Origin: Candidatus Nitrosopumilus sp.
Lineage (GTDB): Archaea; Thermoproteota; Nitrososphaeria; Nitrososphaerales; Nitrosopumilaceae
NCBI GenBank assembly: GCA_003702545.1
Contig: REGK01000002.1
Location: 1 to 55,277, forward strand
Length of the DNA stretch: 55,277 nucleotides
Direction of reading: 5' to 3'
Shown here piece by piece: positions 8,575 to 17,999 of the stretch. The translations under genes and the position numbers were made by a program. The notes under the pieces were generated by a model. The model was not told the origin of the DNA, made no database searches, and saw nothing but the letters and a program-made list of their open reading frames with translations. Position 1 is the stretch's first letter; every line of letters starts with the position of its first letter.

Positions 8575-10122
8575 ATGCATTCAGAAAAACTGGAAGATTA
8601 TGGTAACAAACACAAAACATCTCAACAAGGTGGTGGTCAAGATAGGATCAAAGCACAGCATGATAAAGGCAAATTAACTGCTAGAGAAAGAATCGATCTT
8701 CTATTGGATGAGGGTAGTTTTACCGAAATAGATCCAATGGTAACTCATCATTATCATGAATATGATATGCAGAAAAAGAAATTCTTTACTGATGGTGTAG
8801 TTGGTGGTTATGGAAATGTCAACGGTAGACAAATCTTCGTATTTGCTTATGATTTCACAGTTCTTGGTGGAACCTTAAGTCAAATGGGTGCAAAAAAAAT
8901 TACTAAACTAATGGATCATGCAGTTAGAACTGGATGTCCTGTTATTGGAATCATGGATTCTGGTGGTGCAAGAATTCAAGAAGGAATAATGAGTCTTGAT
9001 GGATTTGCAGATATCTTTTATCATAACCAATTAGCTTCAGGAGTTGTTCCTCAAATTACAGCAAGTATTGGTCCTTCTGCAGGAGGTTCAGTATATTCAC
9101 CAGCCATGACAGACTTTGTCGTAATGGTGGAAAAGGCAGGATCAATGTTTGTTACTGGTCCTGATGTTGTAAAGACCGTTTTGGGTGAAGAAATTTCAAT
9201 GGATGATCTTGGTGGAGCTATGACACATGGTTCAAAAAGTGGAGTTGCACATTTTGTTGCACAAAACGAATACGAATGCATGGACTACATCAAGAAACTA
9301 ATCTCTTACATTCCACAAAACAATTCTGAAGAACCTCCAAAAATAAAAACTGATGATGATCCAAATAGATTAGATAATAATCTCATTAATGTTATACCTG
9401 AAAATCCATTACAACCTTATGATATGAAAGAAATCATCAACTCCATTGTGGATAATCATGAGTTCTTTGAAGTTCATGAGCTATTTGCACCAAATATTGT
9501 TGTGGGTTATGCTAGGATGGATGGTCAAGTAGTTGGAATAATTGCAAATAATCCGATGCATTTGGCAGGAGCACTTGATATTGATTCATCAAACAAATCT
9601 GCACGTTTCATTAGGTTTTGTGATGCATTTAACATCCCAATAATCACACTAGTAGATACACCAGGTTACATGCCAGGTTCTAATCAAGAACACAATGGTA
9701 TCATAAGACATGGTAGTAAGTTGCTTTATGCATATTGTGAAGCAACAGTTCCAAGAATTACACTTGTAATTGGAAAAGCATATGGTGGTGCATACATTGC
9801 AATGGGAAGTAAGAATCTTAGAACTGACATTAATTATGCATGGCCAACTGCACGTTGTGCTGTATTAGGTGGAGAAGCTGCTGTAAAAATCATGAATAGA
9901 AAAGACTTGGCAGATGCAGACAACCCTGAAGAACTTAAGAAGAAATTAATTGATGAGTTTACAGAAAAATTCGAAAATCCATATGTTGCAGCATCTCATG
10001 GAACCGTTGATAATGTAATTGATCCTGCAGAAACAAGACCTATGTTAATTAAAGCTCTTAAAATGCTTGCAAACAAAAGAGACAAACAACTTCCTAGAAA
10101 ACATGGAAATATCAATTTGTGA
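8575..10122 (+). CDS. pccB: Acetyl/propionyl-CoA carboxylase, carboxyltransferase subunit
   Basis: Transfers CO2 from carboxybiotin to acetyl-CoA or propionyl-CoA, giving malonyl-CoA or methylmalonyl-CoA. The 515 residues have the full two-half crotonase-like carboxyltransferase fold. The N-terminal half has KLTARERIDLLLDEGSFTEID and the acyl-CoA loop GIMDSGGARIQEG. The C-terminal half has LVDTPGYMPG and KAYGGAYIAMG. In ammonia-oxidising archaea one such enzyme serves both steps of the 3-hydroxypropionate/4-hydroxybutyrate cycle, and the adjacent biotin carboxylase and BCCP genes support this. A TTAATATAGG promoter lies 30 bp upstream. The stop overlaps the following ribosome-binding region. 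Confidence 0.96.
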   Translation: MHSEKLEDYGNKHKTSQQGGGQDRIKAQHDKGKLTARERIDLLLDEGSFTEIDPMVTHHYHEYDMQKKKFFTDGVVGGYGNVNGRQIFVFAYDFTVLGGTLSQMGAKKITKLMDHAVRTGCPVIGIMDSGGARIQEGIMSLDGFADIFYHNQLASGVVPQITASIGPSAGGSVYSPAMTDFVVMVEKAGSMFVTGPDVVKTVLGEEISMDDLGGAMTHGSKSGVAHFVAQNEYECMDYIKKLISYIPQNNSEEPPKIKTDDDPNRLDNNLINVIPENPLQPYDMKEIINSIVDNHEFFEVHELFAPNIVVGYARMDGQVVGIIANNPMHLAGALDIDSSNKSARFIRFCDAFNIPIITLVDTPGYMPGSNQEHNGIIRHGSKLLYAYCEATVPRITLVIGKAYGGAYIAMGSKNLRTDINYAWPTARCAVLGGEAAVKIMNRKDLADADNPEELKKKLIDEFTEKFENPYVAASHGTVDNVIDPAETRPMLIKALKMLANKRDKQLPRKHGNINL

Positions 10123-10127
10123 TTAAA

Positions 10128-11615
10128 ATGATTGAAAAAGTACTTATCGCTAACAGAGGAGAAATTGCTCTCAGAGTAATTAGAACATGTAATGCATTAG
10201 GTATCAAAACTGTTGCAGTATACTCTGATGAAGATTACAATTCTTTACATGTAAAGAAAGCTGATGAATCTTATCACATTGGAGAAGCTGCTCCTGCAAA
10301 ATCTTATCTTAATCAAGAAAAAATTCTTGAAGTGATGTTGTCATCTGGTGCAGATGCTGTACATCCAGGTTATGGTTTCCTTTCTGAAAACGATGATTTT
10401 GCAAGATTGTGTGAAAAAAATAAAATTACTTTCATTGGCCCCTCTGCTGATTCTATGAATCTATGTGGTGATAAAATGGAATGTAAAGCAGCAATGCTAA
10501 AGGCTCAAGTTCCAACTGTACCTGGAAGTCCAGGACTAGTAGATACTGCAGAAGAAGCAGAAAAAATTGCAAATGAAATTGGTTACCCTGTACTCTTGAA
10601 ATCCGTTTATGGTGGTGGTGGTCGTGGAATTAGATTAGTTACTACTGATCAAGAATTACGAGAAGGTTTTGAAACCGTAACCTCTGAATCTATCGCTGCT
10701 GTGGGAAAATCAGCAATCATTGTTGAAAAATTCTTAGAAAAAACTAGACACATTGAATACCAAATGTGTAGAGATCATCATGGTAATGCTGTACATCTCT
10801 TTGAGAGAGAATGCTCTATTCAAAGAAGAAATCAAAAACTAATTGAACAAACCCCTTCCCCTGTTGTAGATGAAGCAAAACGAGAAGAGATTGGTGAATT
10901 AGTTGTTAAAGCCGCAGAAGCTGTCAATTACACTAATCTTGGTACTGCCGAATTCCTTAGAGCAGACAATGGTGAATTTTACTTTATTGAGATTAATGCA
11001 AGACTCCAAGTAGAACATCCAATCAGTGAAATGGTTTCAGGATTAGACTTTGTCAAATTACAAATTGATATTGCAAATGGCGAACCACTTCCATTCAAAC
11101 AAAAAGATCTAAAGATGAATGGTTATGCCATTGAATGTAGAATCAATGCTGAAGATACATTTTTGGACTTTGCACCTTCAACTGGCCCTGTTCCAGATGT
11201 AACAATTCCTGCAGGACCAAATGTTAGATGTGATACTTATCTGTATCCTGGATGTACCGTATCTCCATTTTACGATTCCTTGATGGCAAAACTCTGTACA
11301 TGGGGCCCAACATTTGAAGAATCTAGAACTAGAATGCTTACTGCATTAAATGACATGTATGTTCAAGGTGTTGAAACATCAATTCCACTTTACAAAACCA
11401 TTCTAAACTCTGAAGAATACAAAAATGGTGAACTATCAACTGACTTTTTGAAACGTTATGGCATGATTGACAAACTATCTGAAGACCTTAAGAAAGAAAA
11501 AGAAGAGAAGAGTGAAGCTGCTTTGGCTGCAGCCATTATTCATTCTGAATACTTTAAGAACAGAGTTCAAAACGATACTGCAAGCAGTGCAACCTGGAAA
11601 AATAAACTGGATTGA
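10128..11615 (+). CDS. accC: Acetyl/propionyl-CoA carboxylase, biotin carboxylase subunit
   Basis: ATP-dependent carboxylation of the biotin on the carrier protein encoded next door. From ATG 10128 it begins MIEKVLIANRGEIALRV, the standard biotin carboxylase start. The ATP-grasp loop KSVYGGGGRGIRLV is near residues 155-168, and the metal/biotin motif EINARLQVEHPISEM near 290-305. The C-terminus has an additional charged tail of about 45 residues beyond the usual end. GTG 10119 is a possible earlier start overlapping the pccB stop, but GTGAT there fits a ribosome-binding site. Second gene of a three-gene carboxylase operon. Confidence 0.96.
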   Translation: MIEKVLIANRGEIALRVIRTCNALGIKTVAVYSDEDYNSLHVKKADESYHIGEAAPAKSYLNQEKILEVMLSSGADAVHPGYGFLSENDDFARLCEKNKITFIGPSADSMNLCGDKMECKAAMLKAQVPTVPGSPGLVDTAEEAEKIANEIGYPVLLKSVYGGGGRGIRLVTTDQELREGFETVTSESIAAVGKSAIIVEKFLEKTRHIEYQMCRDHHGNAVHLFERECSIQRRNQKLIEQTPSPVVDEAKREEIGELVVKAAEAVNYTNLGTAEFLRADNGEFYFIEINARLQVEHPISEMVSGLDFVKLQIDIANGEPLPFKQKDLKMNGYAIECRINAEDTFLDFAPSTGPVPDVTIPAGPNVRCDTYLYPGCTVSPFYDSLMAKLCTWGPTFEESRTRMLTALNDMYVQGVETSIPLYKTILNSEEYKNGELSTDFLKRYGMIDKLSEDLKKEKEEKSEAALAAAIIHSEYFKNRVQNDTASSATWKNKLD

Positions 11616-11621
11616 TGATTA

Positions 11622-12134
11622 ATGGACTATAAGGTAACTGATGTTGAAAAATCATTTGAAGGAAAAATTACTGAAAACTTAGGTAACAATGATTATGTGA
11701 TTAAGATCAATGACAAAGAACATCAATTGAAAATCCTTAGCATGAATGCAAAAGGTATAGAATTCATTTTAGATCAACAATATCATAAAGCAAAATATCT
11801 TGATACTGCAACTAGTGAAATGAATCTTGTAATTGATAATGTCCCAGTTACACTAAACATGAATACTCACTTTGACGAAATAGTTTACAAAAACTCTGGT
11901 GGCGGAGGTGGCGGTGGTGCTCAAGTGGCACTCAAAAGCCAAATCCCTGGTAAAGTCGTGTCAATTGCAGTTACTGAAGGTGACTCTATCAAGAAAGGTG
12001 ATGTCGTTTGTACTTTAGAATCCATGAAGATGCAAGTTGGAGTAAAGGCACACAAAGATGGTGAAGTTAAAAATCTCAAAATTAAAGAAGGCGCAACTGT
12101 CGCAAAAGGCGACATTATTGCAGATATAGAATAA
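11622..12134 (+). CDS. Biotin carboxyl carrier protein of acyl-CoA carboxylase
   Basis: Carries the carboxybiotin between the biotin carboxylase and carboxyltransferase. At 170 residues it has an N-terminal domain of about 90, a seven-Gly hinge at residues 93-99 and a lipoyl/biotinyl domain. The biotinylation motif ESMKM is at 133-137, so Lys136 is the biotin site. It sits 6 bp after accC and ends the operon. The next gene, a peroxiredoxin, converges from the other strand. A biotin ligase must be encoded elsewhere; none is in this window. Confidence 0.96.
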   Translation: MDYKVTDVEKSFEGKITENLGNNDYVIKINDKEHQLKILSMNAKGIEFILDQQYHKAKYLDTATSEMNLVIDNVPVTLNMNTHFDEIVYKNSGGGGGGGAQVALKSQIPGKVVSIAVTEGDSIKKGDVVCTLESMKMQVGVKAHKDGEVKNLKIKEGATVAKGDIIADIE

Positions 12135-12148
12135 AAAAGAAATTTTTC

Positions 12149-12613
12149 CTACTTGAGGAAATTTTTAATCTCGTCGTAGTTTGGTTCTTTTAATGGATCT
12201 TCTGAAACCCATTTGTACCCAATTTTTCCGTCTTCCATGATTACAAATACAGAACGTTTTGCTGCGTTGTAGTCTTTGATGTGAAGCAAGTCTTTCATCA
12301 AAATATCATAGTCTCCAATTGTTTTACTATTGTAATCTCCCAATAATGGAAAATTGAAGTTATGTTTTTCTGCAAATGCTTTATTTGCAAATGGTCCATC
12401 ATTACTGATTGCAACTATTTGTGCACCTGTATCTGCAATTTCTTGCCAAGAATCTCTTAGTGTACACAATTCTGTCTCACAAACAGGAGAACTTGCTGCC
12501 ACAATGAATGTAAGAACAATCTTTTTTCCTTTGAATTCGTCCAAAGTCCGCAATTTTAGTTCTGTATCTGGAAGCTCAAAATTTGGAGCGGTATCTCCAA
12601 CATTCAATGACAT
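12149..12613 (-). CDS. Peroxiredoxin (BCP/PrxQ-like)
   Basis: A 154-residue thioredoxin-fold peroxidase that reduces hydrogen or organic peroxides. The active-site helix reads VAASSPVCETELCTLRD. Peroxidatic Cys45 and a second Cys50 five residues later give the CxxxxC spacing typical of atypical two-Cys PrxQ/BCP enzymes. The family P-x3-T/S-x2-C motif is altered: the Pro is Val38, while Ser42 holds the Thr position. Convergent with the BCCP gene. Its start is 115 bp from nuoA on the opposite strand, so both promoters lie in that gap. Confidence 0.9.
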   Translation of the reverse strand: MSLNVGDTAPNFELPDTELKLRTLDEFKGKKIVLTFIVAASSPVCETELCTLRDSWQEIADTGAQIVAISNDGPFANKAFAEKHNFNFPLLGDYNSKTIGDYDILMKDLLHIKDYNAAKRSVFVIMEDGKIGYKWVSEDPLKEPNYDEIKNFLK

Positions 12614-12695
12614 GATCGCACTTTGACAATGTTCTATAAAGCAGTTTAGAAAAAAAATCTTTTTTTCGATCTAAAACCCAAAATCTGAAACATAC

Positions 12696-12705
12696 CTTTT
12701 TATAC
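12696..12705 (+). promoter_or_regulatory. Promoter of the nuo operon
   Basis: CTTTTTATAC is a good archaeal TATA box centred about 28 bp before the nuoA TTG. GGGTGA at 12714-12719 could serve as a ribosome-binding site if transcription starts earlier than usual. With standard 25-bp spacing, however, the message would begin almost at the TTG. Confidence 0.6.
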
Positions 12706-12728
12706 AAAAATCAGGGTGAAAAGCTAAA

Positions 12729-13103
12729 TTGGTCGGGGAATTAGCGGGCAATTACAGTACTGTGGTATTGATGTTTGCCTTTGGTATAGCAGCAATGGCA
12801 CCTGCATTGATTATTTCTCGAATGGTTTCTCCCCGAAAACGTAGTAATCCTGTAAAATTCTTGCCAATGGAATGTGGTCAAGTTCCAACTGGAGAAGGTC
12901 GTACACATTTTATGATGCAGTATTATCCGTACATTCTCATGTTTGTCGTTTTTGATGTGATGGCAATTTTCTTGTATGCTTGGGGTAGTGCACTGCTAGA
13001 ATTACCAAAGAGTGCAACTTTACCAATGATGGGATTTTTAGCTATAATGTTTGGTGCAATGGCATTTGCATTGTATCAATCAGGGAGACGAAAAATATGG
13101 TAG
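12729..13103 (+). CDS. nuoA: Complex I subunit A
   Basis: A 124-residue membrane subunit of the proton-pumping NADH-quinone oxidoreductase type complex. There are three hydrophobic segments: one near the N-terminus and two in the C-terminal half. The conserved loop PMECGQVPTGEGRTHF (family YECG.dP...a...F) contains the Cys known for accessibility at the quinone site. TTG is the only start that keeps the first membrane segment. First gene of the 11-gene operon nuoABCDHIJKMLN. Confidence 0.93.
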   Translation: MVGELAGNYSTVVLMFAFGIAAMAPALIISRMVSPRKRSNPVKFLPMECGQVPTGEGRTHFMMQYYPYILMFVVFDVMAIFLYAWGSALLELPKSATLPMMGFLAIMFGAMAFALYQSGRRKIW

Positions 13104-13143
13104 TTTTTTATACAAATCAAATTAACGAGGAGAGGAGATAAGA

Positions 13144-13668
13144 TTGCTTAAAGACTTAGTAACACCAGAAAACGCAAATGTCTTTGTAGGAAAACTCGGA
13201 GATATTTTAGAAAAAGCAATCGACAAACCATTGGGCTACGCTATCAATTGGGGTAGAATTTGGTCACTCTGGCCTGTCCACATTGAAACAGCTTGTTGCA
13301 GTGTAGAATTTGGTGCCGCATCAAGTCCAAGATATGATGTTGAAAGATTTGGTATCATTGAAGCATTTGGATCACTAAGACAATGTGATCTAGTTGTTGT
13401 TCAAGGAACTATTACAAGAAAGATGGCACCACGTCTCAGATTAGTTTATGATCAAATGCCAGAACCAAAATACGTAATTGCTATGGGAGCTTGTGCAATT
13501 ACTGGAGGATTGTATTTTGATTCATACAATGTACTTCCAGGAATTGACGGAGTGATTCCAGTTGATGTCTATGTTCCGGGTTGCCCACCTAGACCTGAAA
13601 CTCTCATACAAGGATGTATTTTGTTACAAGAGAAAATTAAGAGGATGAAGGCTAGGAAGTTTGTATAA
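13144..13668 (+). CDS. nuoB: Complex I subunit B (N2 cluster)
   Basis: A 174-residue soluble subunit holding the terminal 4Fe-4S cluster N2 that passes electrons to quinone. The ligands are present: the tandem Cys pair in ETACCSVEFGA, the Cys in AMGACAITGG and the Cys in VPGCPPRPE. TTG start 13144 is preceded by a very strong purine-rich site (GAGGAGAGGAGAT, 5-18 bp upstream), unusual next to its nearly leaderless neighbours. Its stop overlaps nuoC by 1 bp. Confidence 0.96.
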   Translation: MLKDLVTPENANVFVGKLGDILEKAIDKPLGYAINWGRIWSLWPVHIETACCSVEFGAASSPRYDVERFGIIEAFGSLRQCDLVVVQGTITRKMAPRLRLVYDQMPEPKYVIAMGACAITGGLYFDSYNVLPGIDGVIPVDVYVPGCPPRPETLIQGCILLQEKIKRMKARKFV

Positions 13669-14273
13669 TGAGTAGTGATTCTGAAAAACCCCAAACAGAG
13701 GTAAAAGCTGAAGAGAAACCAACTCCACCTAAACCTGCACCAAAACCAGCAGCAAAGGTTGAAGAAAAACCAGTGGAACTTCCTGCATTTGAAAAAGGTA
13801 TTTCTGATAAACTAATTGAAAAATTTGGTGATAAAGTCGAGGTAGACTTTGTAAAAGAAGACCGAGTTGGAATTAAAACAAGTAAAGAGAGTGTTCATGA
13901 TGTAGCACAATTCATTCGTGATGACTTACATTATGACCATGCAGAATCTGTTACAGGCGTAGATTTTCCTGCAGAAAATGAAATTGAGGTAGTTTACCAC
14001 CTTGGCTCCTACACTGAATCTTCTCTTGCAAGACAAGTTCTTACATTATCTACCCGTGCTCCTAGAGAATCTACTCCAATTCCAGGACAAGACTCTACAA
14101 AATTACCAAGTCTTAGAGATATTTTCTACAGTGTAGAGTTTGGTGAAAGAGAAGTTTTTGAAATGTTAGGTGTTTACTTTGACGGTCATCCAGATAATAG
14201 ACGATTACTTTTGCCTGAAGATTGGGCAGATTTACCACCACTTCGAAAGGACTTTGCAATAAAGGGTAGATGA
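13668..14273 (+). CDS. nuoC: Complex I subunit C
   Basis: A 201-residue, 30-kDa-type peripheral subunit that bridges nuoB and nuoD. The signature SLRDIFYSVEFGEREVFEMLGVYFDGHPDNRRLLLPEDW is intact near residues 145-185 (family ERE..D..G..f.gHpd.rrill.dw). The first 40 residues are a Lys/Glu/Pro/Ala-rich extension, low-complexity and probably flexible, which bacterial NuoC lacks. ATG overlaps the nuoB stop (TAATGA). Its own stop overlaps the nuoD start. Confidence 0.94.
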   Translation: MSSDSEKPQTEVKAEEKPTPPKPAPKPAAKVEEKPVELPAFEKGISDKLIEKFGDKVEVDFVKEDRVGIKTSKESVHDVAQFIRDDLHYDHAESVTGVDFPAENEIEVVYHLGSYTESSLARQVLTLSTRAPRESTPIPGQDSTKLPSLRDIFYSVEFGEREVFEMLGVYFDGHPDNRRLLLPEDWADLPPLRKDFAIKGR

Positions 14274-15412
14274 AAATGACTGATATAATGCCTCCAGGAT
14301 TAGCACTGAAAAAAGTAGATGAGAGAATCATGACTCTCAACGTTGGACCACAACATCCAGGTTCTGGTCACATGAGAATTGTTGTTCAAATTGATGGTGA
14401 CTATATTGTTGCATGTGATCCTGATCCAGGATATGTTCATCGTGGCGAAGAAAAGATGGCAGAATATAGAAACTACATTACCAATGTTCCTCACTTAGAA
14501 AGACCTGTCATTCATGATTCTTGTAATGTCCTTTATCCATACGTTTTAGGTGCTGAAGAAATTCTTGGAATTGAAGTTCCAGAACGTGCAAAGTATGTTA
14601 GAGTAATTTGTTCTGAATTAAATCGTTGTATCTATACAATGTATTGGCTTGCAATTTATGGAATTTTCTTAGGTCATTCTACAATGTTTATGTGGCCTGC
14701 AGGTGACAGAGAACTCTTAATTGATCTTATGGAAAAAGTATCTGGAGCTAGAGTAACCCATGCACACTTTATTCCTGGTGGAGTAAGAAATGACTTACCT
14801 GCAAACTTTGAAGATGTTTGTTTACGTCAAGTAAATTACTTTGAGAAACGTATCAAAGAATATGCTGCAGTGTTTTATGATAACCCTATCTTGATTTCAA
14901 GAACGCAAGACACCGGTGTGTTATCACGTGAAAATGCAATTAGATACGGAACAACTGGTTCCGTTCTTAGAGCAAGTGGCGTAGATTATGACTTGAGAGT
15001 AAAAGCACCATATGATGTCTATGATGAATTAGATGTTCATACTAATGTCATGAAAGAAGGAGATTCCTATGCTCGTTCTAAAGTACCATGGCTTGACATG
15101 ATGGAAAGTTGCAATATTATTAGACAAGCATTACAAAAAATGCCAAAATCTGGTTCTGTTAGAACAAAACTAAAACCAAATCCTAAGACTAAAGGACCTG
15201 CTACTGTATACAAACGCGTAGAATCTGGCAGAGGTTCTCTTGGATGTTATATTGTATCTGATGGTAAGACCGAACCTTATAGAGTAAAAATGAGTGTTCC
15301 TTCATTTAGAAACTTACTTGCAATGCCTAATCTTTTGATTGGTGAAAAACTAGGTAACATGCCATCCGTATATTGGAGTCTTAATTATTGGCCAGTGGAG
15401 GCAGATAGATAA
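14270..15412 (+). CDS. nuoD: Complex I subunit D (quinone-site, hydrogenase-like)
   Basis: A 380-residue 49-kDa-type subunit that forms the quinone cavity with nuoB. It has NVGPQHPGSGHMRIVVQIDGD near the N-terminus (family GPQHP..HG). It also has the segment GYVHRGEEKMAEYRNY and a C-terminal KMSVPSFRNL region ending in DR, as in NuoD. The hydrogenase-type Ni Cys ligands are absent, as expected for this family. ATG 14270 overlaps the nuoC stop (ATGA); ATG 14276 is a possible alternative. Confidence 0.95.
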   Translation: MKMTDIMPPGLALKKVDERIMTLNVGPQHPGSGHMRIVVQIDGDYIVACDPDPGYVHRGEEKMAEYRNYITNVPHLERPVIHDSCNVLYPYVLGAEEILGIEVPERAKYVRVICSELNRCIYTMYWLAIYGIFLGHSTMFMWPAGDRELLIDLMEKVSGARVTHAHFIPGGVRNDLPANFEDVCLRQVNYFEKRIKEYAAVFYDNPILISRTQDTGVLSRENAIRYGTTGSVLRASGVDYDLRVKAPYDVYDELDVHTNVMKEGDSYARSKVPWLDMMESCNIIRQALQKMPKSGSVRTKLKPNPKTKGPATVYKRVESGRGSLGCYIVSDGKTEPYRVKMSVPSFRNLLAMPNLLIGEKLGNMPSVYWSLNYWPVEADR

Positions 15413-16711
15413 ATGTCAGCTCTAGCACCAAAATTCAAACTAAGCGAATTCATCAAATCTATTCTTGATAATGCATTTTGGATATTGTTTATTGTATCTC
15501 TAATTGGTCTTCCTCTAATTCAAATTCTCTTATTCTATATTGAAATGCCTATAATTGATGGTGAATTACTTACACCATTCCTTGCAATGACTTGGCTGGC
15601 AGACCCTACGCGTAGTCTACCAATTCTTAAAGCATTCATGGCAACTGATATGTTTAGAGTAATGGCATTTCCTGGATTTGGATTTGCTGCTCTCATAGCT
15701 GCTGCAACAATTTTTGTTGAAAGAAAGATGCTTGCTAAATTACAACTCAGAGTAGGTCCTTTCTATTGTGGAAAGATTGAAGGTATTTTACAATTAGCAG
15801 GTGATGGTCTAAAACTAATTTCTAAAGAAATTATTATTCCTGCAAAGGCTGACAAGCCAATATTTTGGGCAGCCCCTGTAATTTTTGTTGCAACAGCTGC
15901 CGCATTTGTTGCATTAATCCCTGTAGCTCCTGGTTGGGTAGTTGCAGATGTGGATTTGGGATTACTAGGTGTTTTTGCAGTAATTGGTTTCTTCCCAATC
16001 ATAACAATTCTTTCAGCCTGGTCTGCTAACAGTAAATTCCCATTCATCGGTGGTATTAGAGCCCTATTCCAGATGGTTTCATTTGAAATTCCATTAATCC
16101 TGTCTTTGTTAGGAGTTGTAATTCTTACAGGCACTCTTAACTTATCTGAAATTGCAGCTAGTCAATCTAGTTTCCCATGGATTGTATTTTTGCCAGTTGG
16201 TGCTATTGTCTTCTTTATCACAATGCTTGCAGAATTAGAAAGAATTCCATTTGATTTGCCAGAAGCAGAGAGTGAAATTGTTGCTGGTTGGTTAACTGAA
16301 TTCTCTGGAATGATGTATGGTCTAGTCCAATTAGGAACATATCTGAAACTTTATGCATTTGCAGGATTGTTTGTTGTTTTGTTCTTAGGTGGATGGAATG
16401 GCCCAATGGTTGTTCCTCCATTCCCAGAAGAATTACTTACTGGAGTTGAAATGGGTCCTCTCACTGTAGGTCCATTCCCTGGATTGCCATTGTTTGATCA
16501 AGAAATGCTAAATGGAACTCTCTGGTTTGTTCTAAAAACAGTTGGTGTGATTTTCTTCATTCTGTTACCTAGAGGTGTATTCCCAAGAATTAGAATTGAT
16601 ATGTTGTTAAGTCTTGGTTGGACAAAATTAATCGGATTAGCATTCGTTAACATCTTTATTGCACTAGGCTTGCTTTACGCTGGAGTCTTGGGACCAGGAG
16701 GATTACAATAA
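15413..16711 (+). CDS. nuoH: Complex I subunit H
   Basis: A 432-residue integral membrane subunit with about eight or more hydrophobic helices that links the quinone cavity to the pumping arm. The signature ELERIPFDLPEAESEIVAGWLTEFSGMMYGL is near residues 276-306. The early VERKMLAKLQLRVGP loop is also characteristic. The protein is longer than bacterial NuoH (about 325) because of an N-terminal extension of roughly 60 residues and a loop before the last helices. It starts right after nuoD and overlaps nuoI by 1 bp. Confidence 0.96.
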   Translation: MSALAPKFKLSEFIKSILDNAFWILFIVSLIGLPLIQILLFYIEMPIIDGELLTPFLAMTWLADPTRSLPILKAFMATDMFRVMAFPGFGFAALIAAATIFVERKMLAKLQLRVGPFYCGKIEGILQLAGDGLKLISKEIIIPAKADKPIFWAAPVIFVATAAAFVALIPVAPGWVVADVDLGLLGVFAVIGFFPIITILSAWSANSKFPFIGGIRALFQMVSFEIPLILSLLGVVILTGTLNLSEIAASQSSFPWIVFLPVGAIVFFITMLAELERIPFDLPEAESEIVAGWLTEFSGMMYGLVQLGTYLKLYAFAGLFVVLFLGGWNGPMVVPPFPEELLTGVEMGPLTVGPFPGLPLFDQEMLNGTLWFVLKTVGVIFFILLPRGVFPRIRIDMLLSLGWTKLIGLAFVNIFIALGLLYAGVLGPGGLQ

Positions 16712-17208
16712 TGGGAACTGCAACTGGAATTATTCGTGCATTAAACTCTGGAATTAAACACATTGCGATTAAACGATTTACACTTCGTTACCCTGAAGAG
16801 AAACTCAAGTTTGTAGGTGATGGTTACCAATTTGATCCTTCAACTGGCGTTGGTATAGCTGGATTGAAAGGACGACATATGCTATTCCATGATCACTGTA
16901 CTGGATGTCAGTTGTGTTCAATTGCTTGTGAAGGTGTAGCTGAAGCTATTGCAATGGTAAAAGTTCCCGAAGAACAAAAACAAAATAAAAAATCTATCAT
17001 GCCTCAAATTGATTATGGAAAATGTGTTTTCTGTGGTCTTTGTGTTGACGCATGTCCTTTCTATGCACTTTACATGACAAATGATTATGAATTATCTTCA
17101 TTTACTAAAGAAGGTCTAATTTACACTCCTGCCCAACTTGCAGTAAAACCATACCTTACACAAGATAGTGAAATTCAAATCACTGATAGAGGTGCAACAC
17201 ATGGCTGA
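16711..17208 (+). CDS. nuoI: Complex I subunit I (two 4Fe-4S ferredoxin-like)
   Basis: A 165-residue peripheral subunit with two 4Fe-4S motifs. CTGCQLCSIACEG and CVFCGLCVDACPF provide four Cys each, in CxxCxxCxxxC spacing. The first motif has Glu where Pro commonly follows the fourth Cys. With no nuoE, nuoF or nuoG here, NuoI would be the electron entry point from ferredoxin or another donor. The last codons overlap the nuoJ start by 8 bp. Confidence 0.96.
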   Translation: MGTATGIIRALNSGIKHIAIKRFTLRYPEEKLKFVGDGYQFDPSTGVGIAGLKGRHMLFHDHCTGCQLCSIACEGVAEAIAMVKVPEEQKQNKKSIMPQIDYGKCVFCGLCVDACPFYALYMTNDYELSSFTKEGLIYTPAQLAVKPYLTQDSEIQITDRGATHG

Positions 17209-17713
17209 TGCTGCATTCTTAGCTCTTACTGTAATTACAATTGGTTCTGCAATTGCAGCACTTGAATTAAGATCATTGATTTATGGTTCTATTGCATTAA
17301 TGGGAACTCTTGGTGGTATTGCTGGATTCTTCTTTTTGTTAGATGCCCCATTTGTTGCATTATTCCAACTTGCAGTTTATGTTGGTTCAATTGCTGTTCT
17401 CATCTTATTTACTGTCATGTTGGTAAAAAGAGAACTCATATTCAAAAAAATTGAAGATAAAAGACGAAAGTTTGCCGGAATCGGTTTGATGATGGTTGTT
17501 ATGGTTGCATTAGGTGCAGTCTTTTTAGATTCTGGAATTAAAACAATTACAACTGATGAACCACCTGTTGACTTTAGAGATATTGGTACAGACTTTGTAA
17601 CCTATTACTGGCCTGCACTAATTTTGATGGGATTGATTTTAGCTGGTTCTGTAACAGGAGCACTTGTTTTAGCAAAACGAGAGGATGTGGAGAATGACCA
17701 ACGAACTAATTGA
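17201..17713 (+). CDS. nuoJ: Complex I subunit J
   Basis: A 170-residue membrane subunit with five hydrophobic segments. ATG 17201 (MADAAFLALTVITIGSAIAALELRSL) is chosen because an upstream in-frame extension would overlap nuoI by 40 bp and add a hydrophilic leader not seen in the family. The conserved third helix FQLAVYVGSIAVLILFTVML near residues 55-75 carries the family's pi-bulge Gly. It overlaps nuoK by 20 bp. Confidence 0.93.
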   Translation: MADAAFLALTVITIGSAIAALELRSLIYGSIALMGTLGGIAGFFFLLDAPFVALFQLAVYVGSIAVLILFTVMLVKRELIFKKIEDKRRKFAGIGLMMVVMVALGAVFLDSGIKTITTDEPPVDFRDIGTDFVTYYWPALILMGLILAGSVTGALVLAKREDVENDQRTN

Positions 17714-17999
17714 TTTTACACTTGTATCTGTAGCCTTACTGGGTATAGGCATCTATGGCCTTGCTGTTAAACGTAATTTCATCAGAATGTTATTTGCAGT
17801 TGAAATTATCATCAATGCTGCAAATCTCAGTTTAGTTGCATTTGGTAGATTTTTGCCACATAGTGGCGGTCAAACATTGGCATTGTTCTCTATTGCAATT
17901 GCTGCTGCAGAAGTAGCAGTTGGACTGTCATTAATCATTGTAGCATATCGTATGTATCAGAATGTCGATATTGCAGACTTCAGGAGTTTGAAAGGATAA
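17694..17999 (+). CDS. nuoK: Complex I subunit K
   Basis: A 101-residue membrane subunit with three helices. The family core is present: RNFIRMLFAVEIIINAANLSLVAF with the buried Glu of helix 2, and ALFSIAIAAAEVAVGLSLI with the helix-3 Glu. Both acidic residues needed for proton transfer are present. ATG 17685 would add three residues; either is possible. The stop overlaps the nuoM start by 1 bp. Confidence 0.94.
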   Translation: MTNELIDFTLVSVALLGIGIYGLAVKRNFIRMLFAVEIIINAANLSLVAFGRFLPHSGGQTLALFSIAIAAAEVAVGLSLIIVAYRMYQNVDIADFRSLKG